In this document: positions 1 through 9,086 of the stretch, piece after piece
How the letters are laid out: every line of letters begins with the position of its first letter
Position numbering within the stretch: the first letter of the stretch is position 1
Assembly: GCF_027587195.1 (NCBI RefSeq)
Contig: NZ_JAPDDP010000001.1
Coordinates: forward strand, 124,001-188,000
DNA: 64,000 nt
Direction: 5' to 3'
From: Solirubrobacter phytolaccae
GTDB lineage: Bacteria > Actinomycetota > Thermoleophilia > Solirubrobacterales > Solirubrobacteraceae
Position numbers and translations under genes: made by a program
The notes under the pieces: model-generated
Databases searched by the model: none
The model's input: only the letters and a program-made list of their open reading frames with translations
Told to the model about the DNA's origin: nothing

Positions 1-3000
1 CGCCTCGGCGATCCGGAGACGATCACCGACCCGCTCAGCCGCGTCACCACCCTCAAGTACCGCTTCGGGACCGAGACCGGCCCGACGAACGGCGGTGTCG
101 ACGACGGCACGCAGTACGTCACCGACCTGATCTCGATGCGCCGCCCGGCGCGCGCGAACCTCCAGCAGTTCGCCCTGCCGACCGTGACGTTCGGCCTCGA
201 CAACGAGGGCAACGTCACGAGCCGCACCTATGCCGGCCTGGCCTCGTCGGAGACCAACTACGGCAGCTACGGCCTCGTGAACTGGGAGGAGGACGAGCAC
301 GACAACCGCACCAGCTTCTCCGCCTACGACGCCAACGGCCTGCCGACGGTCGTCGTCGATCCCCGCCAGAACGGGGGCGAGACCTCCTACGACGGCACCT
401 GGCGCTACAGCTACGACCCCGTCGGCAACCTGCTCGCGGTCATCGACCCCCGCGGCGGCACCTCCTTCGCCGCCGAGCAGCCATACACGACGTACTTCGA
501 GTACGACCCGTTCGACCGCGTCATCGAGTCCTATGCGCCCAAGTGCACCGACCCGAGCGACGACGAGGACGAGGGCTGCCCGGTCAAGACCTGGATCCGT
601 CGCTCGACGGCGTACGACCCGAACGGCAACCCCACCGACTCGACGGACGGCCGACGCAAGGTCACCACTCGCGTGTTCACCGCCATGGACGCGGTGTCCC
701 GGGAGCTCACGCCGGAGGTCAACCACTACGGTGAGGAGGACCCCGCAGCTGAGGAGACGGCCTATGAGTACGACGCTCGCGACAACCTGATCCTCGTCAC
801 CTCGCCGGAGGGCAGCCAGTCCGGGAGCGTGGCCGGCGATCATGCCACGGCGTACGAGTACGACCCGATCGATCGTCTGGTGATCGAGCAGCGCCAACAG
901 CGCGGAAGCGTCAGCAAGGACCTCATCACGTCCTACGCGTACGACCGGCGCGACAACGTCGTCGGCATCGCCGATCCACGCGCGAACACCAGCGGCGACG
1001 CGAAGGCGAACGCCGCGGACAACGCGAAGCAGCGGTGGGCCTACGGGTACGACCTCGTCGACAACCGAACCGACGCGATCGAGAACCCGAAGACGAGCGG
1101 AGGCCTGAAGCTCCGCACCTACACGACGTACGACGCCAACGACAACGTCGCCAGCATGGTCACCCCGCGCGGCATGACGCCGACAGGGCTGGGCAGCAAT
1201 GCCGCCGAGTTCACGACCACGTATGTCTACGACGTCCACGACGACGTGATCTCGACCACCCGGGGTGGTCAGCGCACGACCGCGTACACCCGCCGGGCCG
1301 ACGGCAAGGTCACGGCGGTCATCTCACCGCGCGGCGTGGCCAGCACCGGTGTGGAGGGCGACTTCCAGACGAGCTACACGTACGATCGCAACGGCGACGT
1401 CGCGACGGTCACGTTGCCGCGAGCCCCAGGCCAGGTTCCGGCGCGCGCGGCCAAGATCAAGTACGGCCGCAACGCCGTCGGCGACCCGATCGACATCAAG
1501 GATCCGCGGGGCAACGACGAGGGCGGATCGCCGGCGCCTCCCGCGCACTACTTCTCGAACCGCTTCTACGACACCGGCGAGCTGCGCTGGACCGACCGGC
1601 CGAGCTGGTGGACGGTCGAGATCGGCGCGGCGTCCGAGGTGCGCGAGCGCACCCCGGACGAGTGGATCCTGTTCGACGGCAACCAGCCCGCCCTGCCGAG
1701 CGGTCCCGGTGACTTCGGGAAGGTGACGGGGATGCCGTTGCCGTCGCTGCTGCCGATGGCCGGCGCGACGACGCTCCGCTACGACCCCGAGATGCGGCTC
1801 GAGAGCGTCGTCGACGCGGCGAACAAGGTCATCGACCTTCGTCGCGACGACGTGGATCGCGTGAAGGGCGTCGAATACCCGTACAAGGCGGACAACTCGG
1901 CAACGCCGGCCAACGACCCGGTGCGGATCCCGACCGAGCTCGGATACGACCGCAACGGCAACTTGGTGATGTCCGAGGACGGCGAAGGCGAGCGGACCGT
2001 CACCGAGTTCGACCAGTTCGACCGCTGGAACCGGCGGACAGCCCCGGGCGCCGCTCCGGACGGTGGCTCGCCGACCGGGCCAGGACCCAGCACGTTCGAG
2101 GACGAGGTGACCGAGGCCACCTGGGATGCGAACGGCAACCAGACGGTGTACGAGAACGCGCGACACAAGCTGACGACGCGGACGTTCGACCCGGTCGACC
2201 GCCTCGAGAGCGTCACCGATCCGCTCGACCACGTCACGACCTACGCGTATGACGCCAATGGCAACCAGACGTGCGTTCGCACGCCGCGAGGCAACAGCTC
2301 GTCGTCGCGTGATTGCGCCGCGGGCGACTTCGCGACGACGTCGACCTTCACCCGCTTCGACGAGGTCGCGACGTCCGTTCAGCAGGCGGACTACACCGGC
2401 GAGAGCGACCAGGTCATCAGCACGTCGTACGCCTACGACCTCGACGGCAATCAGATCACGATGACCGCGCCCGGGGCCCGGCGCGGGCCGGGCGGTGGTC
2501 TCCGGACGCAGGTCACCGAGCGTCGCTACGACGGTGCCGGCCGGCCGTGGATCGTCATGCAGGGGACCGAGCACGCGGGGGACGGTGACGACGACGCATT
2601 CGACGACCGGACGGTCACCGTCATGGAGTACGACCTGGCCGGCAACCTGCGCCGGGTCGTCAATCCCACCGGCGCGCCCGATCCTGAGGACATCGACCTC
2701 GACAACCCCGGCGCCGCCCTCGCGGAGCTGACGACGGACAACGGCGCGGAGATCCCCCCGACCGGCAACAACCCGCCGGCGACATCGGCGAACTACCACG
2801 CCACGATCTACAGCCTCGACGAGGACAACCTCCTCATCCGCACCTGGATGCCGGTCGGTGGCCGCGACGCCGACGACAACGACCGCTGGCGGCAGTGGAT
2901 CGAACGTGACGACCGCGGCCGGGTCGAGTACATCGACGCGCCGTACAAGGACTCCACCGCCAAGCGCGCGCGGACGGGCTACTTCTACTACGACAACGGC

Positions 3001-6000
3001 TGGATCCGCGAGTCGACCGACGCGCACGTGATCAACCCGGCCGACACGGAGTCGGTGCAGGACGGCGCGTACACCTACGACTACGACAAGCGCGGCAACC
3101 AGGTCCAGTGGGACGCCGCGGGCCCGCGGAGCGTGAGCCGGACCTACTACCCCAACGGCTTGCTGCTCCGGCGGGTCGCGACCGGCGACAGCACCGGCCC
3201 GCGCCGCTACAGCTACGGCTACAACGCCAACCGCGCCGTCATCCGTGTTCGCGACACCAATGACGACCGCGAGACGCACACGAGCTACGACGACGCTGAC
3301 CGCCGGATCGAGGTCGACCAGGTCGACGAGTCGACCGGCGACGACTGGGAGGTCGACAAGGACACGAAGTTCACCTACGACGCCGACGGCAACATCACGG
3401 CTCGTCGGACCGACGGCAACCTCAGCGGCGGCTCCTACTCGGGTGGGAAGATCTCGACCTTCGAGTACGACTCCGTCGGCCGCGAGCGCAAGCTGACGGT
3501 CGACACGCCGGATCAACCGGACCGCATCACGCGGACGACATGGTGGGCCTCAGGCCGCAAGGCCAACATCATCCGCCAGAACGGCGAGGTCTGCCAGCGC
3601 ACCTACTACGACACCCAGGGTCGCGTCACCGGTCGCGAGCGGACCACCAACGCCGACGAGCGCGACTGCGAGCACAGCGAGACCCGGTACCGCTTCTTCG
3701 AGTACGACACCAACGGCAACCGGGTCGACGAGTACCGCTGGAACTCGAACCACACCGTCAAGGAGCACTACAACCGCCACGACTACAACTCGCGCGACCA
3801 GCTGGTCAAGTGGACCCGCGGCGTCGACGCTCGCCCCGTCGACGGCGAGACCATGGAGGGCTCGACCGTCAAGTACAAGGTCAACGGCGCCGGCGCGATC
3901 CTCGAGCAGCTCGACGAACGCGAGGACAACCACTCGATCAAGACCGAGTTCGACGTCACCGGCTACCGCATGACCTCGGCGACCGTCGAGGACTCGGACG
4001 AGAATCCGAACGATCCCGAGACGCGTTACTTCAAGTACGACACCGCAGGCAATCTGGGGTGCATCGGGTCCACCGACGACGACCTCGGCGATGTCGATGC
4101 CTGCGCGGGCGGCAACCGCTACAAGTACGACGGCTTCAGCCGCCTGTCGGTGACGGAGGGCACGGGCGCGGACAAGCGGTTCCAGTACGACGGTCTCGAC
4201 CGGCGTGAGAACGAGTGCGGCTGGAACGGCAGCGGTTGCGACACCGGAACCTCACGCGAGTTCAACTACATCGGCCTCGGCGAGCAGCTGTCCTGGGCTC
4301 GAGAGCCGGGCAGCAGCACCAGCAAGACGCAGACCTTCGACTACGACTCCGACTTCGGTCGGATCGGCCAGGCGACGGACAGCACCACTGGGCACGACTA
4401 CCACAGCTACTTCACCGACCCGACGAACGGGACCGTGATCGGGCTCGAGGACTCGGCCGGATCGATCGGCACCAACGACCGCTACGACCTCGACCCGTAC
4501 GGCAAGCAGGAGGACAAGGACACCCCGAGCCCGGAGGCCGGCGAGAACCCGTTCCGGTTCCAGAGCCACCACTACGACTCCGGCCTGCAGACCTACGACA
4601 TGCAGGCGCGCGCCTACCTGCCGTCTTTCGGTCGCTTCACCACCGCCGACCGCTTCGAGGACGCCCTCGGCGACTTCGCGTTGCAGTCGGATCCGCTGAC
4701 GCAGGAGCGGTACGCGTTTGGCGCCGGCAACCCCGTCAACCGCGTCGAGTTCGACGGCCACGGGCCGGGCAGCGAGGGCGGCGCCCAGCCGATCATCCAG
4801 TCCGCGGACGGCACCACGCAGCGCAAGCGCGGGGAGGCCCCGGAGGAGACCGCGCAGCAGACGGCCGCACGCCACGACACGTTCAACGGCCGGAGCGCGG
4901 CAGACGCGTACAACAAGGACAAGGCGAACGAGAACGCGCAGAACGCCGGCGGCGCGCTCGGCCAGGCACAGCCGGAGCGCAAGCCGGTTCCGGAGGCTCG
5001 CTGCACCGTCGGCTGCGTCTACCCGATCTACTCGGCCGAGCGGCAACGCGAGCTCGCAGCCGGTCGCAAGGCCTTCTTCGACGGGATCAAGTTCATCGTC
5101 GGCGACAACCCGATCGAGATCGCCAGCAACTTCGCGGGCGGCCCGCTCGGGCGGGTCGGTGGCAAGCTCGGCGGCCACCTGGCCAGCAAGTACGGCGATG
5201 ACGCCTGGCGGGCCGGCAAGAAGGCCTTCGGCGGCGGCGACGACGCGGTCGACAAGGCCAATGACGCCAACAAGGCCCGCAAGCGGTCGAACACCACTCC
5301 GGATTGCAACGGGCGTCTGTCCTTCGCGGGGGAGACACCCGTGCTCATGGCCGACGGGACCACGCGACCGATCTCTGAGGTCAAAGTCGGTGACTCGGTC
5401 ATGGCCCTCGACCCGCGTACGGGTGAGCGAGGTCCTCGGCGGGTCACGGCGGTCTGGGTGCACGACGACCTGCTGATCGACCTCGTGGTCGGCGGCGAGG
5501 CGCTCGCGACGACCGAGGACCACCCGTTCTGGAACGTCAGCGACCAGGCCTGGCAGAAGGCTGCCGACGTCGACGCGGGCGATCTCGTTCTCTCCGCGAC
5601 CGGCGAGCGCCTGGTTGTCGATGGCCTGTGGGCCGAGACGATGCGTCGTGCCGGCGCGTACAACCTCACGGTCGACGGGCTCCATACGTACTTCGTGGGC
5701 CGGTCCTCGATCCTGGTCCACAACGACGACTGCATTCCGTGGAGCAACCCCCAGGTCAAGAGCGCGGCCAACCGCCTCAAGCGTGGAGCGGACCAGGTCA
5801 CCGTGCGGAACCGCTCCGAGGCTGAGGAGCTCTTCCTGCGCGTCTACCAAGGCGACGGCTACCGCAATACCACGGGATGGCAGCCCTCCGAGGCGAATCG
5901 TGTGCTCGGCAGCAAGCGAGGTACATATCATTGGGATACGGACTTCGGGCCGAACGATCCGCACAGCTCGCCACATCTCCAAGTGCACACCAAGGAAGGC

Positions 6001-6036
6001 AACCCATCAATCGTGCGGATCTTTTTCGGAGAGTGA
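1..6036 (+). CDS. RHS/YD-repeat polymorphic toxin with Hint domain and C-terminal toxin (5' truncated)
   Basis: The frame is open from base 1, so the gene begins left of the window; 2011 residues are visible. Most are RHS/YD repeats (YDxxGN, YDANDN, FEYD) that build the cocoon-like shell of this family. The RHS core (LDPYGKQ, ARAYLPSFGRFTTAD, RYAFGAGNPVN) lies at about 4490-4760. A Hint-type pretoxin domain (SFAGETPVLMADG, TTEDHPF, ILVHND) lies at about 5304-5730. The last ~100 residues (5731-6036) are a toxin module with YHWDTDF and HLQVH motifs and an IRIFF-like end; I cannot place it in a named family, but the His/Asp pattern suggests a nuclease. RHS proteins of this form act in contact-dependent competition, with the tip released by self-cleavage. 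A GTGA overlap joins it to the next gene. Confidence 0.93.
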   Translation, partial: RLGDPETITDPLSRVTTLKYRFGTETGPTNGGVDDGTQYVTDLISMRRPARANLQQFALPTVTFGLDNEGNVTSRTYAGLASSETNYGSYGLVNWEEDEHDNRTSFSAYDANGLPTVVVDPRQNGGETSYDGTWRYSYDPVGNLLAVIDPRGGTSFAAEQPYTTYFEYDPFDRVIESYAPKCTDPSDDEDEGCPVKTWIRRSTAYDPNGNPTDSTDGRRKVTTRVFTAMDAVSRELTPEVNHYGEEDPAAEETAYEYDARDNLILVTSPEGSQSGSVAGDHATAYEYDPIDRLVIEQRQQRGSVSKDLITSYAYDRRDNVVGIADPRANTSGDAKANAADNAKQRWAYGYDLVDNRTDAIENPKTSGGLKLRTYTTYDANDNVASMVTPRGMTPTGLGSNAAEFTTTYVYDVHDDVISTTRGGQRTTAYTRRADGKVTAVISPRGVASTGVEGDFQTSYTYDRNGDVATVTLPRAPGQVPARAAKIKYGRNAVGDPIDIKDPRGNDEGGSPAPPAHYFSNRFYDTGELRWTDRPSWWTVEIGAASEVRERTPDEWILFDGNQPALPSGPGDFGKVTGMPLPSLLPMAGATTLRYDPEMRLESVVDAANKVIDLRRDDVDRVKGVEYPYKADNSATPANDPVRIPTELGYDRNGNLVMSEDGEGERTVTEFDQFDRWNRRTAPGAAPDGGSPTGPGPSTFEDEVTEATWDANGNQTVYENARHKLTTRTFDPVDRLESVTDPLDHVTTYAYDANGNQTCVRTPRGNSSSSRDCAAGDFATTSTFTRFDEVATSVQQADYTGESDQVISTSYAYDLDGNQITMTAPGARRGPGGGLRTQVTERRYDGAGRPWIVMQGTEHAGDGDDDAFDDRTVTVMEYDLAGNLRRVVNPTGAPDPEDIDLDNPGAALAELTTDNGAEIPPTGNNPPATSANYHATIYSLDEDNLLIRTWMPVGGRDADDNDRWRQWIERDDRGRVEYIDAPYKDSTAKRARTGYFYYDNGWIRESTDAHVINPADTESVQDGAYTYDYDKRGNQVQWDAAGPRSVSRTYYPNGLLLRRVATGDSTGPRRYSYGYNANRAVIRVRDTNDDRETHTSYDDADRRIEVDQVDESTGDDWEVDKDTKFTYDADGNITARRTDGNLSGGSYSGGKISTFEYDSVGRERKLTVDTPDQPDRITRTTWWASGRKANIIRQNGEVCQRTYYDTQGRVTGRERTTNADERDCEHSETRYRFFEYDTNGNRVDEYRWNSNHTVKEHYNRHDYNSRDQLVKWTRGVDARPVDGETMEGSTVKYKVNGAGAILEQLDEREDNHSIKTEFDVTGYRMTSATVEDSDENPNDPETRYFKYDTAGNLGCIGSTDDDLGDVDACAGGNRYKYDGFSRLSVTEGTGADKRFQYDGLDRRENECGWNGSGCDTGTSREFNYIGLGEQLSWAREPGSSTSKTQTFDYDSDFGRIGQATDSTTGHDYHSYFTDPTNGTVIGLEDSAGSIGTNDRYDLDPYGKQEDKDTPSPEAGENPFRFQSHHYDSGLQTYDMQARAYLPSFGRFTTADRFEDALGDFALQSDPLTQERYAFGAGNPVNRVEFDGHGPGSEGGAQPIIQSADGTTQRKRGEAPEETAQQTAARHDTFNGRSAADAYNKDKANENAQNAGGALGQAQPERKPVPEARCTVGCVYPIYSAERQRELAAGRKAFFDGIKFIVGDNPIEIASNFAGGPLGRVGGKLGGHLASKYGDDAWRAGKKAFGGGDDAVDKANDANKARKRSNTTPDCNGRLSFAGETPVLMADGTTRPISEVKVGDSVMALDPRTGERGPRRVTAVWVHDDLLIDLVVGGEALATTEDHPFWNVSDQAWQKAADVDAGDLVLSATGERLVVDGLWAETMRRAGAYNLTVDGLHTYFVGRSSILVHNDDCIPWSNPQVKSAANRLKRGADQVTVRNRSEAEELFLRVYQGDGYRNTTGWQPSEANRVLGSKRGTYHWDTDFGPNDPHSSPHLQVHTKEGNPSIVRIFFGE

Positions 6037-6353
6037 CAGTAGACGTGAAGCAGGCGGTCAAGAATCGACTCACGATGCTGAGCCAGAACGTCGTAGCGGA
6101 AGTGACACCGTCAAACCCCTCGCTTCGTCGCTGGGTCGAGGTAATCGCTCGGAGCCAGGGCGGCTACGCGGTGGTCTCCTTCGAGGTTTCATCGGCGCTG
6201 GACGGCGTCAACACCTATCTAGCGCCCGGCGATATTCAGAACGAGTCAACTGTCGGCGCGGAGTCGCTGGACGACGTGTTGAGGGTTCTCAGTCGGATGG
6301 GCGTGGACTCGGACGCGTTCACCGTTCCGTGGGAAACCGACTTTCCGCTCTAG
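6033..6353 (+). CDS. Candidate immunity protein for the RHS toxin tip
   Basis: This 106-residue acidic protein starts at a GTG overlapping the RHS stop (GTGA, 6033-6036), so translation is probably coupled. A second GTG at 6045 is in frame and sits further from the GGAG at 6028-6031, so the start is uncertain. I see no signal peptide or membrane segment, and recognise no family. Position directly after a toxin tip, small size and acidic, cytoplasmic character are the usual marks of a cognate immunity protein; the function is inferred from context alone. Confidence 0.6.
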   Translation: MTVDVKQAVKNRLTMLSQNVVAEVTPSNPSLRRWVEVIARSQGGYAVVSFEVSSALDGVNTYLAPGDIQNESTVGAESLDDVLRVLSRMGVDSDAFTVPWETDFPL

Positions 6354-6359
6354 CAGGCC

Positions 6360-6385
6360 CGAGCCCGTTGCGCGCCGCGGGCTCG
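6360..6385 (+). terminator. Hairpin after the toxin-immunity pair
   Basis: CGAGCCCG (6360-6367) pairs with CGGGCTCG (6378-6385) across a 10-base loop, starting 7 bases after the immunity stop. There is no clear T-run, which is common in GC-rich actinobacteria. A terminator is plausible but unproven. Confidence 0.4.
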
Positions 6386-6501
6386 AGCTTCGCACCGCGC
6401 CGCGCCCCGTCTCGCGGTGGACGACCGCGAGCACGGGGCTCGGCGACGGACGGGTGCCCGCCGGATCATGGCCCGGGCCGGCCGTCAAACCGCATGCGGG
6501 C

Positions 6502-6713
6502 GTGTACGCGGATTTCGACAACTTCGACACGTCGGGTCGGCTGCGGCTGAAGTGAACGGCGCCCAAGCGGATCTCGCCCGGCTCGACACGCCCGTCGAGC
6601 CGGGGCCACGCGCGCTGTTCTACGAGCCCGAAGAACTGGAGGTCGAGTCCGTAGAGGACGCGTTTGCGCGTGTCGCAACGCCACGCCACCGCACCAGGAC
6701 CCCGAACGACTAA
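6502..6713 (+). pseudogene. Frameshifted remnant of a small hypothetical gene
   Basis: The frame starting at 6502 reads VYADFDNFDTSGRLRLK and stops at 6553-6555. From 6552 the next frame continues with AQADLARLDTPVEPG, LFYEPEELEVESVEDA and onward to 6713. Joined, the two pieces resemble small acidic actinobacterial proteins with an FDN.D..GR.RL...LADL pattern and a late ELEVE strand. The break sits exactly at the junction, so I call a frameshifted fossil. It lies in the decayed zone between the RHS locus and the alkaline phosphatase fossil. No function is known. Confidence 0.5.
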
Positions 6714-6818
6714 GCCGTGTAGGAGCGGCGTAGCGTTCCGTCCGCGACAGCGCCTAGGTTCTGCGTTAAGAACTTCAAAACGCCTTCAGCGGTTCGCTGG
6801 GGCGCGACGGCTGGGAGG

Positions 6819-7389
6819 GTGCCGTTCGCGGTGGGGGCGAACCGGGTCGACCGGACGCCGCAGGTGGCTGCGCAGCTCGACGACGCCGAGCCGCGGAACG
6901 TCGTGGTGTTGCTGCTGGACGGGGCATCAGCTGGCCGCGATCGACTCGCTCGCCGGCGGCCCGGTGCTCGGCCTGTTCGCGAGTGGCTACATGACGACGA
7001 AGTATCAGCCGCTGATCGCGACGGCGGCGGGCAGCGGCTCGATCACGTACCGGCGCCTGCCGAACAGCCGCGGCGACGAACCGACGCTCGCGGAGATGAC
7101 GAGCACGGCGCTCCAGCTCGTCGACAACCCGAACGGGTTCTTCATGCAGGTCGAGAGCGCGCAGACCGGCAAGGGCGCGCACGACGGCAACATCTGCGGC
7201 TCGCTCGGCCAGGTCAGCGAAGCCGACAAGGCCCTGGAGGTCCTGCTCGAGTATCAGCGCACGCATCCGGACACGCTGATCGTGGTCACGGCCGATCACG
7301 GTGACGCGACGCAGATCGTGCGCCCGGGGGAGGCGAAGGCGTACGGCACGCTGCAGACCGCTGACGGCGACCCGATCCGCATCGGCTAG
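6819..7389 (+). pseudogene. Alkaline phosphatase (PhoA-type) fossil
   Basis: From 6819 one frame encodes a strand with NVVVLLLDGAS, the usual metal-binding start of the phosphatase core. The family then needs a long catalytic region with the active serine, but the sequence jumps at about 6930 to another frame that reads VLGLFASGYMTTKY, TLAEMTSTALQLV, FFMQVESAQTGKGAHDG and LIVVTADHGDATQIV. These are the late PhoA metal-ligand motifs. The serine region is missing, and the frame stops at 7387-7389 before the final conserved histidine. It is therefore an internally deleted, frameshifted and 3'-truncated gene. Its stop shares the CTAG used by the HD-GYP gene on the other strand. Confidence 0.75.
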
Positions 7390-9086
7390 TCGACCGCCAG
7401 CACGGCGCCGGCGCCCGTCTTGCGGCGCACGACCGTGAGCAGCGCGTCGGCGACCGTCGGGTCGAAGTGCGTTCCGCGCGAGCGCTCGATCTCCTCGCAG
7501 GCGCGCTCGACGCTCCACGCCGCCTTGTACGGGCGCTCGTGGGTGAGCGCGTCGAAGACGTCGCAGACGGCGGCGATCCGGCCTTCGAGCGGGATCGCGT
7601 CGCCGGCGAGGCGGTTCGGGTAGCCCGTGCCGTCCCAGCGCTCGTGGTGGGTGTCGACGATGATCTGGGCGACCTGGAGGACGGGGGAGGGCGAGCCTTC
7701 GAGCAGCAGCGCGCCGGCGACGACGTGCTTGCGCATGGTCGTCATCTCGTCGTGGGTGAGGCGGGCGGGCTTGCGCAGGATGTCGTCGGGCACGCCGATC
7801 TTGCCGACGTCGTGCAGGACCGCGGCGTAGCGGATCGTCTCGGCACGGGTGGGTGAGAGGCCGAGCTCGAGCGCGACCTCGCCGCACATCCGGCTCATGC
7901 GGTCGATGTGCTCGCCGGTGTCGTCGTCGTGCAGCTCGGCGGCGCGGGCCAGACGCGCCACGACCTCGAGCTGGGTCGCGGCCAGGTCCTTCGTGCGCGC
8001 GTGGACGGCGGCTTCGAGCTCCGTGTTGTAGCGGCTGACCTGGGCGCGGGCGGACCGCTCGGCGACGGCGCGCGCGAGCAGGGAGACCGCCAGCGTGAGC
8101 GCCAGCGCGACGAGTGGCACCGCGACGGTGATGACGGTCCCCGCGTTGAACGCGACCTGCGCGGCGAGCGCGTAGACCACGCCCGCGGCCACGGCGACGG
8201 CCGCGCCGCGTCCCGGACCGAGGAACCGCACGCCGACCGCGGCGACGGACGCCAGCGCCAGCGCGAGCACGAACGCGACCCAGCCCGGGATCGTGCTCAG
8301 CGGGTTGCCGTGCAGCGCGGTCCAGATCGCGTTGGCCTGGATCTCGGCGCCGGGCATCGGCCGGTCGCCGGGAGCGGAGACGGAATGGACGTCGTGCAGC
8401 GCCGGGGCGGTCGCGCCGACGACGACGATCTTCCCGCGCAGCGCATCGTCGCGCTGCCCGTTCAGCACGTCCGCGAACGAGTAAGTCGGGATCGTGCCGG
8501 TCGGGCCGCGGAAGTCGATCAGCGCGCGGCTCGTCCGCATGGGGGAGCCGAAGCGCGAGCCCACGAGTGCGGGGATCGTCGCCAGCTTGGTGTCCTCGCG
8601 CGCGTACCGGCGGATCGAGCCGCCGCGGTCGGTCGGGAACGTGCTCGCGGCGGCGCGGGCGCCCGCCTCGGCCAGGTTCTCGTCGCCGCCGAGCACGCGC
8701 GTGCCGCCGTTGTCGTCGACCTCGCCGGTCGCGAGGATCACCCGTCCGCCCCGCGCCACGGCGTCATAGAGCGCGAGGTCCTCGTCCGGGTCCTCGGCGG
8801 GCTCGGTGAACTGCACGTCGTAGACGATCTGGCGCACGCCGGCCTCGCGCAGCCGGTCGATCATCCGCGCGTGCAGCGTGCGCGGGAACGGCCACCGCTC
8901 GTCGAGCTCGCTGAACGAGCGCTCGTCGATCCCCACCACCGCCACGCCGTCGACCGCCTGGGTCCCGCGCACGCTGAAGCGCATGTCGACCGTCGCCAGC
9001 TCCGCGCGCTCGAGCGGCGGCGTGAGCGCGGCGACGAGGGCGATCAGCGCGGCCAGCGCGCCAAGGACCTTGGCCAGCCGGATCAT
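7386..9086 (-). CDS. CHASE2 sensor with HD-GYP cyclic-di-GMP phosphodiesterase
   Basis: The 566-residue protein starts with a membrane anchor, then an extracytoplasmic CHASE2 domain (about 30-285, with VVGIDERSFSELDERWPFPR and IVVVGATAP). About three membrane helices (~290-350) and a short coiled linker follow. The C-terminal HD-GYP domain has TGEHIDRMSRM, YAAVLHDVGKIGVPD, HHERWDGTGYP and AAVCDVFDALT, so the metal-binding HD and GYP motifs are intact. HD-GYP enzymes hydrolyse cyclic di-GMP. The ATG overlaps the stop of the FecR-type gene (ATGA, 9083-9086), so the pair is co-translated; FecR-CHASE2 pairing is common. The stop shares a CTAG with the facing phosphatase fossil. Confidence 0.92.
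   Translation of the reverse strand: MIRLAKVLGALAALIALVAALTPPLERAELATVDMRFSVRGTQAVDGVAVVGIDERSFSELDERWPFPRTLHARMIDRLREAGVRQIVYDVQFTEPAEDPDEDLALYDAVARGGRVILATGEVDDNGGTRVLGGDENLAEAGARAAASTFPTDRGGSIRRYAREDTKLATIPALVGSRFGSPMRTSRALIDFRGPTGTIPTYSFADVLNGQRDDALRGKIVVVGATAPALHDVHSVSAPGDRPMPGAEIQANAIWTALHGNPLSTIPGWVAFVLALALASVAAVGVRFLGPGRGAAVAVAAGVVYALAAQVAFNAGTVITVAVPLVALALTLAVSLLARAVAERSARAQVSRYNTELEAAVHARTKDLAATQLEVVARLARAAELHDDDTGEHIDRMSRMCGEVALELGLSPTRAETIRYAAVLHDVGKIGVPDDILRKPARLTHDEMTTMRKHVVAGALLLEGSPSPVLQVAQIIVDTHHERWDGTGYPNRLAGDAIPLEGRIAAVCDVFDALTHERPYKAAWSVERACEEIERSRGTHFDPTVADALLTVVRRKTGAGAVLAVD

Noticed and set aside
6246-6689. A minus-strand open frame of 147 codons
   Set aside because: Overlaps the immunity gene and the plus-strand fossil, which has better protein-like pattern.
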